Shown one piece after another: positions 45,101 through 55,400 of a DNA stretch of 64,000 nucleotides (positions are counted from its first letter, which is position 1; each line of letters begins with the position of its first letter). Under the pieces are notes generated by a model that saw only the letters and a program-made list of their open reading frames with translations, was not told the DNA's origin and did no database searches. Position numbers and translations under genes: made by a program. The stretch is from NCBI GenBank assembly GCA_020435995.1, contig JAGQYO010000013.1:1-64000 (forward strand). Reading direction: 5' to 3'. The DNA is from Flavobacteriales bacterium (GTDB taxonomy: Bacteria; Bacteroidota; Bacteroidia; Flavobacteriales_G; Salibacteraceae).

Positions 45101-46193
45101 ATATACCTCCACTTGATATGGTAAATCTATCGTTTCCACCAGTTTTAAGGCGCAGGTCTCCAGAATTGCCATTATTTCCAGTTATTCCAATACTGGAATT
45201 TGTTAAATAATACCCCGTTCCTACCCCTGTGGTACGGTAATCTCCGCCAGCAATGATGGCGAAATTTCCGGCTCCTGCAGTCGCTGGAGTAAGGGTTACT
45301 TGGCCATTATTAGCGATGGTTATCCCTTCATTTCCGCCATCGTTAGACAAATAATTTCCGTTGAGTTGGATGTTTGAAGTGGCGGTGTGGTTACCGAGAT
45401 TATCTGTGGGATAACTACTCAACTCATTAATCGCTTTCCACGCGCTGCCATTGAAATAAAAGTGTTTTGAACTGTCAGTATTGTATACAAAAAGTCCACT
45501 AGCAGGTGAGCTTATTGCATTCATTTGAGTAGTGGTGAGCCTCGGCGGTAAAAAACCACGTGAGGTATCTGATACTTCGAGGGCTGCGGAATTGTGTGGG
45601 TTGCCGCCAGCTCGGTCTATTTTCATAAATTGTGCTTGCGCCGTCGGTGCGGCGAGTAAAAAGATAAAAGTTAAAAGGGGAAAGGGGAAAGTCGAAAGGG
45701 GAAAGTGGAAAGGGGAAAGTTGAAAGTTGAAAGTTGAAAGTTTAAAGTGGAAAGGGGAAAGTTGAAAGTTGAAAGTTGAAAGTTTAAAGTTAAAGGGAGA
45801 GTGGTTAAAGTCGAGAGTGGAAAGTTGGGAGGTCAAGTTTCGGCTTCGATTAAGATAATCATGCAAAGTGGGAATAATCGTTCTTCGAAGCCAATTTGTT
45901 TGGTTGGTATTCGATACCCTTCTCTCTTCAGTCGAATCGCTCAGACTGCTACCATTGTCAGTTCCCAGCCTAACCGGCAGGCAGGGAGTAGCTTTAAGGA
46001 GCGACAGCGGATTAAAGGTGTATCGAGAACTTGCTATGTTATTTAGAACTTCTCGATACATTTTGGCGAAGGCAAAAAAACTCCCAGACCGACCACCTGG
46101 AAGAGAAGTGGCAGAAAAAAAAGATAAAAACAATCTAACCTTCTTAAAGACTGATCTTATTTTCAATGACATATTCCATGACATAACATTCAT
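42165..46193 (-). CDS. Fibre protein B: YadA-like head repeats and peptidase S74 intramolecular chaperone
   Basis: A secreted fibre of up to 1342 residues. The signal core LLTFIFLLAAPTAQA (cleavage near 187) is nearly identical to that of protein A. Then comes the shared N-terminal module (188-257, PRLTTTQMNAISSPASGLF), collagen-like/YadA-like head repeats (nt about 44220-44760: NIAIGNKAI, NVALGVQAL, NVAIGYEAG), a GIGT-repeat shaft and a C-terminal S74 chaperone. In the chaperone, SDRRYKNNI places Ser1204 at the expected self-cleavage site, with GLIAQDLQKVYPELV and a terminal coiled coil. The first about 165 residues are translated from dispersed repeats and the heptad tract, and are doubtful; no ATG lies between residue 45 and the signal core, only a TTG at 45836. 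Confidence 0.82.
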   Translation of the reverse strand: MNVMSWNMSLKIRSVFKKVRLFLSFFSATSLPGGRSGSFFAFAKMYREVLNNIASSRYTFNPLSLLKATPCLPVRLGTDNGSSLSDSTEERRVSNTNQTNWLRRTIIPTLHDYLNRSRNLTSQLSTLDFNHSPFNFKLSTFNFQLSPFHFKLSTFNFQLSPFHFPLSTFPFPLLTFIFLLAAPTAQAQFMKIDRAGGNPHNSAALEVSDTSRGFLPPRLTTTQMNAISSPASGLFVYNTDSSKHFYFNGSAWKAINELSSYPTDNLGNHTATSNIQLNGNYLSNDGGNEGITIANNGQVTLTPATAGAGNFAIIAGGDYRTTGVGTGYYLTNSSIGITGNNGNSGDLRLKTGGNDRFTISSGGISNFSGNVVIPSSKLGVGSGSIDSTLTVNGGIKTTYLTMTDGAGATKVLTSDANGVASWQTPSVAAVSSIQDSDNDTKIQVEESADEDIIRFDLGGTEFFRLDSGRIEVLNTSGHLFIGENAAVNYKFPTTSNPSVGIGRNALASNESSQAHLAIGGNALTNNNGGFGNIAIGNKAISSHSGGSGNVALGVQALENTTGGDDNIAIGRHAQGAKTGGSDNISIGSSSLLNNASGIRNVAIGYEAGKDNTGHSNVFLGFKAGQNDSTASQKLYIENSNSSLPLIFGDFATDSLLLNSSLTVRDSFFLPFGATNGKILTSDAKGKATWETPAAGSKVKDEDSDTRIDLEPTADGDSTTFFNNGNLTMQIRNTGTVGLGTYASTNQDVRLHLYRPTSNTEFKMESGGDNDVFIRMKSVHQTYSIGQLGIPKKFLIRDDTKGVTRLTIDTAGNMGIGTSSLSAKLTISGSSTTTARINSFGSTLSDASSLILSKARGTEASSTAVVTGDNVGRISAAAYDGSTYNTVAKIQFEVDGTPATADAPGRIQFHTTAGGASTTTERMRITNAGNVGIGTTNPKAHFQVGNMTGITSALNNAHITGNMYYDGGWKSINGGLGSFINFDYISGSIGFYTADSVGPDASYTESRRMTVVNDGKVGIGAIPSRTQDRLLVYQGGADHGYVTIENTTKEAGFDIKNDQADWLIFVDDSANNELSKGSVGFYDKKKTTVRMVIDSNGFVGFGTTNPQRYFHLNTGGSGSYMQYTNSSSGGNANDGLTVGMSGSEAVFWNWENGPTTFRTNGTEAMRISNTGNVGIGTINPTYPLHVIGDINASGLVRAGGVALVSDRRYKNNILPIEGVLNTLDQIEGVYHNWDTINFPNLAFSSERTIGLIAQDLQKVYPELVYPNSEGYLAADYAKFSAVLLQAIKEQQVLIEELKLKNSGLKSKIENQQSNIEDQTSKINEINAKLELIQKMLNEGQSNK
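45664..45831. repeat. Heptanucleotide tract, 24 registers of NNNAAAG, in fibre gene B
   Basis: In steps of seven, 20 of 24 units end exactly in AAAG; 168 bp, 56 codons. A higher-order block (GGGAAAG, three TTGAAAG, TTTAAAG, TGGAAAG) is repeated with a 42-bp period, showing recent internal duplication. It immediately precedes the signal-peptide core, as in gene A. Confidence 0.88.
45834..46193. other. Repeat-derived stretch read through at the 5' end of fibre gene B
   Basis: Though open in the gene-B frame, this stretch looks non-coding. It holds CCTAACCGGCAGGCAGGGAG, a GC-rich element of the type scattered in Bacteroidota intergenic DNA, a TCAGTCGAATCGCTCAGACT segment, and an 11-bp inverted repeat at 46019-46060. 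Translation gives low-complexity sequence without domain character. The true gene-B start is therefore uncertain. Confidence 0.55.
46019..46060. repeat. 11-bp inverted repeat / stem-loop (TGTATCGAGAA ... TTCTCGATACA)
   Basis: Perfect 11-bp arms at 46019-46029 and 46050-46060 around a 20-base loop. It lies in the repeat-rich stretch between fibre genes C and B, and may be a dispersed palindromic repeat or an attenuating hairpin. Confidence 0.65.
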
Positions 46194-46206
46194 TTTTAAA
46201 TTATCA

Positions 46207-47643
46207 TTATTGGGCTTTTGTTATTGTATAGGTGATTCGAACTGAAGCTAACTGAATTGTCGTTAATGCTTCCTTAGTTTCAAATATTAGAGAGTAGACT
46301 TTTGATGAATTGTCAATGGTTGCGTTTGCAATGGTATTATCAACTAGCGTTTGGTTTCCGGAATTTCCAACTGAGGAGGCATTCGACATTTCTGCCATAA
46401 ATCCTGAAGCATGTAATTGATTGACAAGTCGAACTTGAGCATTATAAGTAGAATTGGCATCATAAACCAATGCCGAAACTTCAGTTACTGTAGCGCCATG
46501 TGGCAAATGAACTGGAGCAATAAGATAGGCATCGTTTGAAATCAATCCGCCTTGGGTTCCCACACGCATTACGCCGGTGGTTCCCGATGTTAGGTATTGC
46601 CTGTATGCCGATACGCTCTGGTTGGTAGTGGATATTTCGAAGGCTGAAGAATGAAAAGACATATAACTCGTTTTGGCCGATTCGTATGTATAATCGCCAT
46701 CAATTTGAATATCACCTTCAACATCCAATTCTTCGGAAGGTGACGATGTGCCGATTCCTACATTTCCATTAGCGCCATCAACTACCATCCTTGTTATTGT
46801 GGAGGTTCCTGTTCTAGTTCTAAATTCAATATCTCCAGGATCATAAGGTCCGAAAGTGTTTCCACCACCAGTTATCAACACGCCGCCACCTTGTCCAAAC
46901 CCAGGAGCACCATAACCATCTCCCGCAGATAAATACAAGGATCCACCTGGATAACCAAATCCACAGCATCCTGCACTGCCCGCAGCCAGCCCCAAGCTCG
47001 ATCCGGGTGCATTCGTGCTCCGGTTGTCTACGGTTATATTTCCTCCCGAAGATTCTAAAAACTTAATATTTCCAGCGAGATGAATTTTTTCTTCAGGACT
47101 TGTAATGCCAAAGCCTACATTTCCAGTATTATCTATTCGTATTCCCTCATTATCACCATCGTTTGACAAATAATTGTCGTTCAATTTTATGTTTTGGGTC
47201 GCGGTATGATCTCCCAAATTATCTTCTGATAAATCGAGCCACGAACTGCCATTGTAGAAGTAAAAACCTCCTTCCGTGCTATTAAAAACTAATAAACCTG
47301 TAGCTGGCGAACTAACCGCATTCATTTGTGAAGTGGTTAATCTTGGTATTAACATTCCCTTTGTAGTAGATTCTATTTCGATTGCTGCCGAAGAGTCTGG
47401 ACTGCCACCATTTTGATTGACTAACACCCATTGTGCTTGTGATGATTGAACCGCAAATAGAATAAATAAAGCAATGAATTGGAGAGCTAAAAAATTGAAT
47501 TGACTTGCACCATTTTTGAATAAGGAATACTTCGAAGATTTATTTTTCTCAATACTGACAAAAGAATATGGTTTCGAAACTGAAGGATTTAAGCTTCTCA
47601 GACATGATTGAATCTGCTGCATAAATTGGTTTTTAGTTTTCAT
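46207..47643 (-). CDS. Fibre protein C with unassigned C-terminal beta domain
   Basis: About 478 residues. A hydrophobic core LQFIALFILFAVQSSQA (about residues 53-70) is preceded by an unusually long polar N-terminus, so secretion starts oddly late. The shared module follows: WVLVNQNGGSPDSSAAIEIESTTKGMLIPRLTTSQMNAVSSPATGLL, given here only as a pattern in two parts around PRLTTSQMNA. There is a LSEDNLGDHTATQNI block, also in fibre D, then GIGTSSPSEEL and a C-terminal beta domain with PVHLPHGATVTEVSALVYD. The frame opens at a TTG (47649); the ATG at 47643 is preferred and overlaps the end of fibre gene D by 11 bp. Confidence 0.82.
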   Translation of the reverse strand: MKTKNQFMQQIQSCLRSLNPSVSKPYSFVSIEKNKSSKYSLFKNGASQFNFLALQFIALFILFAVQSSQAQWVLVNQNGGSPDSSAAIEIESTTKGMLIPRLTTSQMNAVSSPATGLLVFNSTEGGFYFYNGSSWLDLSEDNLGDHTATQNIKLNDNYLSNDGDNEGIRIDNTGNVGFGITSPEEKIHLAGNIKFLESSGGNITVDNRSTNAPGSSLGLAAGSAGCCGFGYPGGSLYLSAGDGYGAPGFGQGGGVLITGGGNTFGPYDPGDIEFRTRTGTSTITRMVVDGANGNVGIGTSSPSEELDVEGDIQIDGDYTYESAKTSYMSFHSSAFEISTTNQSVSAYRQYLTSGTTGVMRVGTQGGLISNDAYLIAPVHLPHGATVTEVSALVYDANSTYNAQVRLVNQLHASGFMAEMSNASSVGNSGNQTLVDNTIANATIDNSSKVYSLIFETKEALTTIQLASVRITYTITKAQ

Positions 47644-49402
47644 ACTCAATGTTTATTCCCAGTATTCTTAATTTTCCCGTACTCGTATCCAAGGCATCTC
47701 CCCCACTACGGCGAATTATAAATGTTACGTAGTTGCTTCCAGTACCTACAGAAAAACTCTTGTTCCAAATTTTCACCGCATCCACTGTTGACGGTGCTGG
47801 AATCGTATTCAATACACCACCAGGGGCACCAGAAACCACATCGCCTTCTGCAAAATTCTCAAAGGCCATAAACATTCTAAAATTCCCTGAGTTATCATCG
47901 CTAGTATAATAAATCACCGCAGTGAAATTATTGGATGTGCGATCTGCGGGTGCCAAAAAAGTCAAGGACAAGTCATCCGTATTGACATCGTCAAATTGAA
48001 CATATCTACGACCCCAGCTATATGTTCCAAAAGTGGTTCCTGAATAAAGTACGTCGTTGGAATACAAGTGAACAGGAAAGGCAATTGTGTTTGTTTTTGA
48101 CGGTACATCTTGCCACGTGGCATCACCATCAGCATCCGAAACCAATACTTTGTTCGCGGCTGCACCGGTAGTTACTTTTAAATCTTGCGTGATTGTTTTT
48201 CCAGAAATGTCTAACTCAGATGTAGGATTGGTATTACTTATACCTACATGTCCCGTTTGAGCTTCGACGACTATGCTTGGAGATTCATCTGTATTCGACC
48301 AGCGTCTACCAATTCCAAAATTGTTGCTTCCAAAACTGGAATCATCAAACCCCACATTCATTCCCACTGAGCTGGCATCTTGCCTAAAACGCAGCATGGG
48401 GTTGTCCGTTTCGGTAACGTTATCTGCATCGGCTTCGAGCCAAATCTCGGCATCTGCATTATCTTGAATATGCAAAAACGCTGAAGGGGAATTGGTTCCA
48501 ATTCCAATATAACCCGTGCTCGAAATCATCATCCTATCAGAATTAGAAGTTCTGAAATACAAATTGCCAACTTCGTAACCTTGGAAGTAGGTATTAAGTC
48601 CAGTTGTGCCTAACCTAAATCCATCGGTGGATGATGAGCCTGTAGAGGAATTGGTTATTTGCAACCATGATGATGATGCCGAACTGTTGATATGAACTTG
48701 ATTATGGGGATCGCTAGTCCCAATTCCCAAATTTCCGTTTTGGTCGATACGCATGCGCTCGTCCAAAGCATTGATATCCGAATTTGCCGCTCCCCCTCTA
48801 AACACCAAATCGGCCTGATTGCCTCCGACATTCTCCCTTCGAATATTCCAAGTGTAGGCTGCTCCTGAATTTTGAAAAGCAATCCCGTGGCTAAGTACAT
48901 TATTTGAGGATTGTAAGGTGAGTGCATTTGAAGTATCTCCAAAAATGGTAAGTTGTCCTGAAGGTGAAGAAGTTCCTATTCCTAAATACCCATTAGGCAT
49001 GAGCAGATTCCCTGAAAAAGTTCCTACTCCTGAATTACTAATTGAAAGTCCCTCATTTCCACCGTCGTTAGAAAGGTAATTGCCATCAAGTTGAATATTT
49101 TCGGTAGCGGTATGATCTCCCAAATTATCTTCAGACAAATTGACCCAAGCGCTTCCATTATAAAAATAAAAAGAGCCATTGGTACTGTTAAAGATTAAAA
49201 GTCCTGTGGCGGGTGATGAAATGGCATTCATTTGGGCGTTCGTCATTCGAGGAACAAGAACTCCCTTGCTCGTAGACTTTACTTCAAGCTGAGCAGACGA
49301 ATCTGGAGCTCCACCATTATCATCAATAAGAACATTTTGCCCACTAAGCGAAATTGAAGCTAATACAAGTACAAATAATACAACATGGCTTTTTTTTCTC
49401 AT
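47633..49402 (-). CDS. Fibre protein D with unassigned C-terminal beta domain
   Basis: A 589-residue secreted fibre with a conventional signal peptide (MRKKSHVVLFVLVLASISLSG, cleavage near Q22). The shared N-terminal module (about 23-92: VPRMTNAQMNAISSPATGLL, FYFYNGSAWVNLSEDN) is followed by a GIGTSSPSGQL/GIGTNSPSAFL shaft and the linker KVLVSDADGDATWQ. A C-terminal domain of about 150 residues begins IAFPVHLYSNDVLYSG and ends in IEYEN; its fold is not recognised. It is the second gene of the fibre operon, 18 bp after gene E and overlapping gene C. Confidence 0.85.
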   Translation of the reverse strand: MRKKSHVVLFVLVLASISLSGQNVLIDDNGGAPDSSAQLEVKSTSKGVLVPRMTNAQMNAISSPATGLLIFNSTNGSFYFYNGSAWVNLSEDNLGDHTATENIQLDGNYLSNDGGNEGLSISNSGVGTFSGNLLMPNGYLGIGTSSPSGQLTIFGDTSNALTLQSSNNVLSHGIAFQNSGAAYTWNIRRENVGGNQADLVFRGGAANSDINALDERMRIDQNGNLGIGTSDPHNQVHINSSASSSWLQITNSSTGSSSTDGFRLGTTGLNTYFQGYEVGNLYFRTSNSDRMMISSTGYIGIGTNSPSAFLHIQDNADAEIWLEADADNVTETDNPMLRFRQDASSVGMNVGFDDSSFGSNNFGIGRRWSNTDESPSIVVEAQTGHVGISNTNPTSELDISGKTITQDLKVTTGAAANKVLVSDADGDATWQDVPSKTNTIAFPVHLYSNDVLYSGTTFGTYSWGRRYVQFDDVNTDDLSLTFLAPADRTSNNFTAVIYYTSDDNSGNFRMFMAFENFAEGDVVSGAPGGVLNTIPAPSTVDAVKIWNKSFSVGTGSNYVTFIIRRSGGDALDTSTGKLRILGINIEYEN

Positions 49403-49420
49403 AAATCAATATCGTTCCCA

Positions 49421-52400
49421 TTACTTTTTATACACACATCTATATGGCGCAGTTAAAGTTGGATCTTGAAAAGCTCTATTGGTAATACCTCCATTTCCAA
49501 CAATCATCATGTTGTTTTGAGATATGTTGCTCACCCACTCGTTGTTATCGGTTTCGCCAGTAAGTACCAACAAATCGGCTGCCGTATACCACTCAACGTA
49601 AGAGGGTAGCTCTGCATCCTCATCGGCACAATCCGCTGCCGCGTTGAACCAAGAAGTGGCTGTACGTTCTGCTGTAGAAATACAGAACTTTTCGTTGGCT
49701 TTTGAAAAACCTGCAGGACAAGTTAGGGTGTCAACAAGAGTAGTCCAAGATGCATTTCCACTGGCATCCGAAGTAAGAATCTTACCCGCACCAGCACCAC
49801 TGGCCAATTGAAGTGTTTGTCCAATATATACGTTTCCTGTTCCAAAGTAACCCGCCCAGTTCGTTGTACCACCTGCAGCATAACCTTCAATTCCCTTATT
49901 TACGCCACCATCTTGGGCAACACCAATTACACCAACTCCCGCTCCTGAGCCACCTGAAGTGGTTCCCACAACTGCAGTTTTCTTTCCAGAGCCTGTTCCA
50001 CTCATCCAGTTGTAAATACCGTATTGGGCATAAGTTGTGCTAGCAGTGTTTCTAATTCGCAACGAATCGACCCAAATCTCACCAACAACTCTCATTTTAG
50101 AACTCGATGGCACTGTCGTGGTTCCAATACCTACTTTGTAGTCCCGAGTTAGGGTCATAATCTTAGTGCCAGTGGGATTTGGATCTCTATAAAAGTGAAG
50201 TGCAGTATCACTTTGGCTCATAGCAATAGAATATCCTCCTTTGCTATCTATATCCCAAGAATGAACAGGCGATCCCGAACTATTCTGCACCCTAGTGGTG
50301 ATAAACGCACTTTCAGTAGCACCTGTATTGTTGTTGTTAACGTAAATACCATTCTGTTGGAAATTACTAGTCGAACTAGGTTGCACCGTTAAAGGAGAGC
50401 TAGGGCTAGTTGTTCCAATACCTACCCTGTTGTTTGCTCCATCTACGCTGAATGTTGAGCCATCCACACTGAATCCGTTGGTAGCATTCGCGGCAAAACC
50501 AAGTGTATTTGTTCCTTGGGTTACAACGGTATTTCCAGAAAGCGAACCCGAACCATCATAGATACCGTTACCATCGGCACTCGAGGCAGGTGTTTGCCAA
50601 GTAGCATTGCCATTTGCATCCGAGGTAAGTACTTTTCCTGCGCCTCCTCCCTTATACATTCTAAAATAATCAGTTTTAATACCACCTTTAACATTAAGAG
50701 CTGAATCAGCATTATTGCCGAAAGATCCTCCAACAATCAACTTGTTGTTAATTTGAACCTTTCCATTATCAAAATAAGCCGCAAAGTTTTCATCACTTCC
50801 GCCTGAAGCTGTGGCCCATAAAGCATAGTTGGTTTCTGCGCCGGAAGCTTCCGCATAAATACCATAGTATTCCGACCCACTTGGGTTGTGCGACCCATAA
50901 GCCTTGAAATAACCTGCGTAAAAATCTGCGGCATCTGTGCCAATTCCAGAAGCGGCAACCGTTGAATGAATGCCATAACTCTTCGCGAAGTCTTCTACGC
51001 TACCAACTAATGTAGAATGAATGCCATAGGAGCGATCCACCTCTCCCATCAGGGTTGTTTTGAACCCAAAGGCATTGCCAGTGGTATTGTTGCTATATAT
51101 GGAGTTTGACAAACCAATTTCAGAAGAAGTAGAAGTTAATGAATCTGCTACACTTAGGCGTGCTATCGGCCTACCCGTTCCAATGCCAACATATTTGTTA
51201 GAAGTAAAAATGGTGTCTGAAGCTAAATTCCAAGGAGAAGTTGCCGCGGATTGCCACGAAGCAAAACCACTTCCGTCTGAGGTAAGCACCTTGCCGCTAC
51301 CTGCACCGCTAGGTAATTGTAAGCTATTTTCAATATATACATTACCGTTTTCAAAGTAACCAGCCCAATTGTTGGTTCCACCAGTGGCGTTACCATAAAT
51401 ACCATAATTTGTATATCCATTGCTTGCCATACCTTGAATACCATATACATCGCTTGTTACACTGGTGCCAAAAACATCCGAAACTAATCCCGAAGACTGA
51501 CTACCTACCACATTGTGCCAGATATACATACGTGCATCTTTAGAATGATCTCCAATACCAACATACTTCGCAGACGTAGTAGTGGTGTCGGCTGTTACAG
51601 TCCAAGGAGACGATGACGGTGTTTGCCAAGTTAGCTTTCCGCTTGCATCAGTTTGCAATACTTGCCCATTAGACCCTGCTGTAGTAGGGAAATAATAATT
51701 TCCATTAATACTCAAGGCGTCTACATCAGCAGAATCTACGAAAAGAGAATCGGCAGCGATATCACCTTCTACGCTTAGCGAATAATTGCCTGTACCGCCA
51801 TTTACCGACATGGTTCCTCTTGGAAACAAATGAATATAAGCACCAACACCACCTGTGGTATCCCAAGAGTATAAAGTGGTACTAATAGGAATCTTAGACC
51901 CAGTTCCCAATACGCCATCTACTTCTGACTGTAAGATTGACTTGCTATAATAGGAACCATTATAAGGCACCGCGCTTAATTCCATCACATAATCGTTGTT
52001 GGCTACGGGGAGTGGCGAACCTTTTTTACCTCTTTGTTGGTAAAAATCGAGGGTACTGGCACCAAATTGACCAGTTCCATAACTAAACAAATCGATTCCA
52101 GAAGCTCCGCTATCAGGTATTAATGTGAGGTCATAGCCATTGGTGTCTCTAAAGGTTGCACTTCCGCCTTGGAAAACCATATCGCCATCGTTTTCAACTA
52201 AGAGTCCTTCGTTGTCTCCATCGCTACTGATATATTTTCCATTTGTTAGGAGATTTTGCGTCATGGTGTGATTTCCTAAGTTATCAGCACCTGAAGCTGG
52301 TGTTTGCCAAGTAGCGAAACCATTTGCATCAGAGGTAAGAACTTTCCCGATACCAGCACCAGTTGGAAGGCTAAGGCCATGTTGGATAGAAAGTGAACTA

Positions 52401-55400
52401 TTAAAACGCAGTGAATCTGTGTTGAAATCACCATAAATAAGTGGTTTCGTTGAACTCGAGTTATCAATAATTAATAGGTTATCACTATTGCTTATTGTCC
52501 CTCCCGCTTGATATCCAATCATGATGTTTTGTTTGCCGGTATTAATTTCTCCAGCACCCGAACCCAAATAAACGTTTTGCTCGGCTGTAGAAGCAATTCT
52601 ACCCGCATTATGCCCGAGCATCAAGTTGTCGTTTCCTGAAGTCAATCCTGAACCCGATTGCAAACCCATTAAAGTGTTTCGCTGGCCACCAATTAAGGCA
52701 TCTCCCGAATAAGTACCTACTGCAGTATTATTAGCACCTGTATTGAGTTTTCCAGCATTAAAACCCAAGAAAGTATTGTTGCTACCCGAAGTATTGTTTG
52801 CTCCAGCTTCATAACCAATAAACGTATTGTTCGTACCTGAGGTAAGCTTTTCGCCGGCAAAAGCTCCCAACAAGGTGGCCTTGTTGGTAGTATATACTTG
52901 GATTTGACCATCTTTCTCAAATCGGAACATTTCCGTTCCACCTAAATCAAACCTTATGATGTCCTCATCAGTGTTTTTCTCCAACTGAATTTTGGTATCG
53001 TTATCTGCGTCACGAATAAGTGATAAGGTATCCATAGTCGATTTTGGCAAACCAACCTTTCCACCTCCATTACTCAACGAAATGGAATCACCCAAAATGC
53101 TCAATACTTGAATCTCATTCGTCGCACTTGAATCTTTGTAAGCTCCTGAGTTTACATCCGTGGTCAGAGTCGAAAGATTGGAAGCATTGGTGCCAATACC
53201 AGTAGCATTGGTATTTATCTGTGAACGTAGGGCATTGCTATCCAATAAGATTTTGGAGTATAGACTTGTCACATCTCCACTCTGGTTCAAACTTGCCAAA
53301 TCAACGGATTTGGTTCCAGCAGCATCTGTTATGTGTACACTATCTCCTGTGAAGGTAACTGCGGTAATTAATTCGTTGGTGGAATCGTTATCGTTGTTCG
53401 CCGAAATTGCCGGAAGAACTACATACCCGCCATTGCTCAAATAAATGGTGTCATTGCTCATACTCAAGGCTTGAATCTCATTCGTCGCACTTGAATCTTT
53501 ATAAGCTCCAGCATTAAGAGTAGAGATTGAAGACCGTAAACTGCTAGCTGTGTCTATAATGGCTTGCTGGTTTCGGTTAGTCGCAGCCGTATCTCGAAAC
53601 ACGGATAGATCTACGGTTTTGGTGCCGCCAGCATCTGTAATTTCTAAGTCACTTACATTTAATGTTGCACCAGTAAGCAATTCGTTTGTCGAACTCGAAT
53701 CTTTATAAGCGCTCAATTCAACTTGATTTAATCTTATGCTGTCTGCCGCAATTCGGGAACTATCTGATGAAAAACGCGCATTTGTAAGCGCCTTGTGGGC
53801 TGCATAGTCTGTCTGATCAACGTAGCCTGTTAAAAGCAAATGGCGTTTTACACCATTTTCAACAATAACGATGGAATCATTAGCCAAATAAAACGATGTA
53901 ATGAGTTCGTTGGTAGTGTCATTATCAATGCTGATTGTTGGTGCCTTCCATTGTGCTTTTCCATTCGCATCTGAAGTTAGCACGTAATTAGACTGAGCTC
54001 CATACCTCAAAAACAGGGTGTCGTCTACATATACTGATCCTTGCTTGAACCAACCTGAGATATTTACAGAAGCATTAGCCGCTTCTCCTAATATAGCAAT
54101 GTTGGTATCGCTTGTAGCACCTGACGCATTTCCTCTAACAGCTGTGTTTTTTCCATTCGCGGCATCTGTATGTCCATAAACCCCAGTGTTATTATTCGAA
54201 TAGCGGGCCTTACCATAAATACCAACATTATCACCCGAATGAACTCCTTCTGCCGAACCTTCGACACCAATGTTACCTACGCTAGTCGAAGAAGTGGAGA
54301 GAACAAATCCCAATATACCCCAATTTCGCCCCGAACTAGTTCCCGCTGCATCTACTCTACCGGTAACACCACCTTGGTCATTGCCACCATTTTGGGCGCT
54401 TCCATAAACACCAAAGTTGTTTACTGCTCCTTTGTGCGCTTCAGCGAATACACCAATGGTGGTATTTGCAGAATCTGCCCATCCATGGATACCTCGATTT
54501 AAAGTTCCGCCTGAAGCATAACCCCCGGTACCTGTGTTGGTGCCAGCCGAATTACCGTTTGACGTACCATCAACTCCAATGTTTTCACCATTTGTTCCCG
54601 ATATTTCTCCAAAAACCGCACTTTGGTATGCACCACTTGAGTTGGTACCCACAGACCTCGCCTTTAAAGCATGGGTGTAACCTGAAGTTCCTTGTGTACT
54701 ATCAACGATAGTAGCCACATTTGCCTCCTTTGAATTCGCGCCAAGGGTTATGGATTTTACATTGTTTATCTCTTGGTCTGCCGCGTCATTTCCTTCCGTT
54801 AGTACCGAGTCCAAGCCTTTTGTACTCTGTTTCGGAATACCAATTTTACCACCTCCATTGGACAAAATGATGGAATCATTTCCCGCATTCAAACTCAAAG
54901 TTTGAATTTCGTTGGTAGAGCTAGAATCTTTATAAGCCCCTTTTTCTAATACAGTAATTCGAGCAGTGTCTACATCATAAGCACTGCTTAAGTTGTTGAT
55001 TTTAATGGTATTGTCATTTACGCCAAGGCTGTTGTTCCCAATTAATGTATCGAATTTGATGCTGTCGTTTTTCAATCTGGTATCCAATGCAGAAACATCC
55101 GCAACTATACCATTGAGTCGATTGCTGTCATTTACTATTCGGGTATTGTGGTTTGTAATGGTTGTTTGTACTCCATTTAAGCGCGTGCTATCTGCTATTA
55201 TTCTGGAATTTAAGCCTGAGTTTACACCATTGAGGCGGGTACTGTCATTAGTGATTCTGGTTCCGAGTGCCGAAACCTGTGACGATTGGTTTAAGCTTGA
55301 TAAGTCCACTGTTTTAGCCCCGCCCGCATCGATAATGTTCAAGGTATTTCCCGATAAATTGGCTCCAGTGTTCAATTCATTTGTAGAGCTTAAATCGCCA

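Noticed and set aside
45532-46245. Plus-strand open frames over the heptamer and repeat region
   Set aside because: They are read from repeat sequence antisense to fibre gene B and show no domain or start signal.
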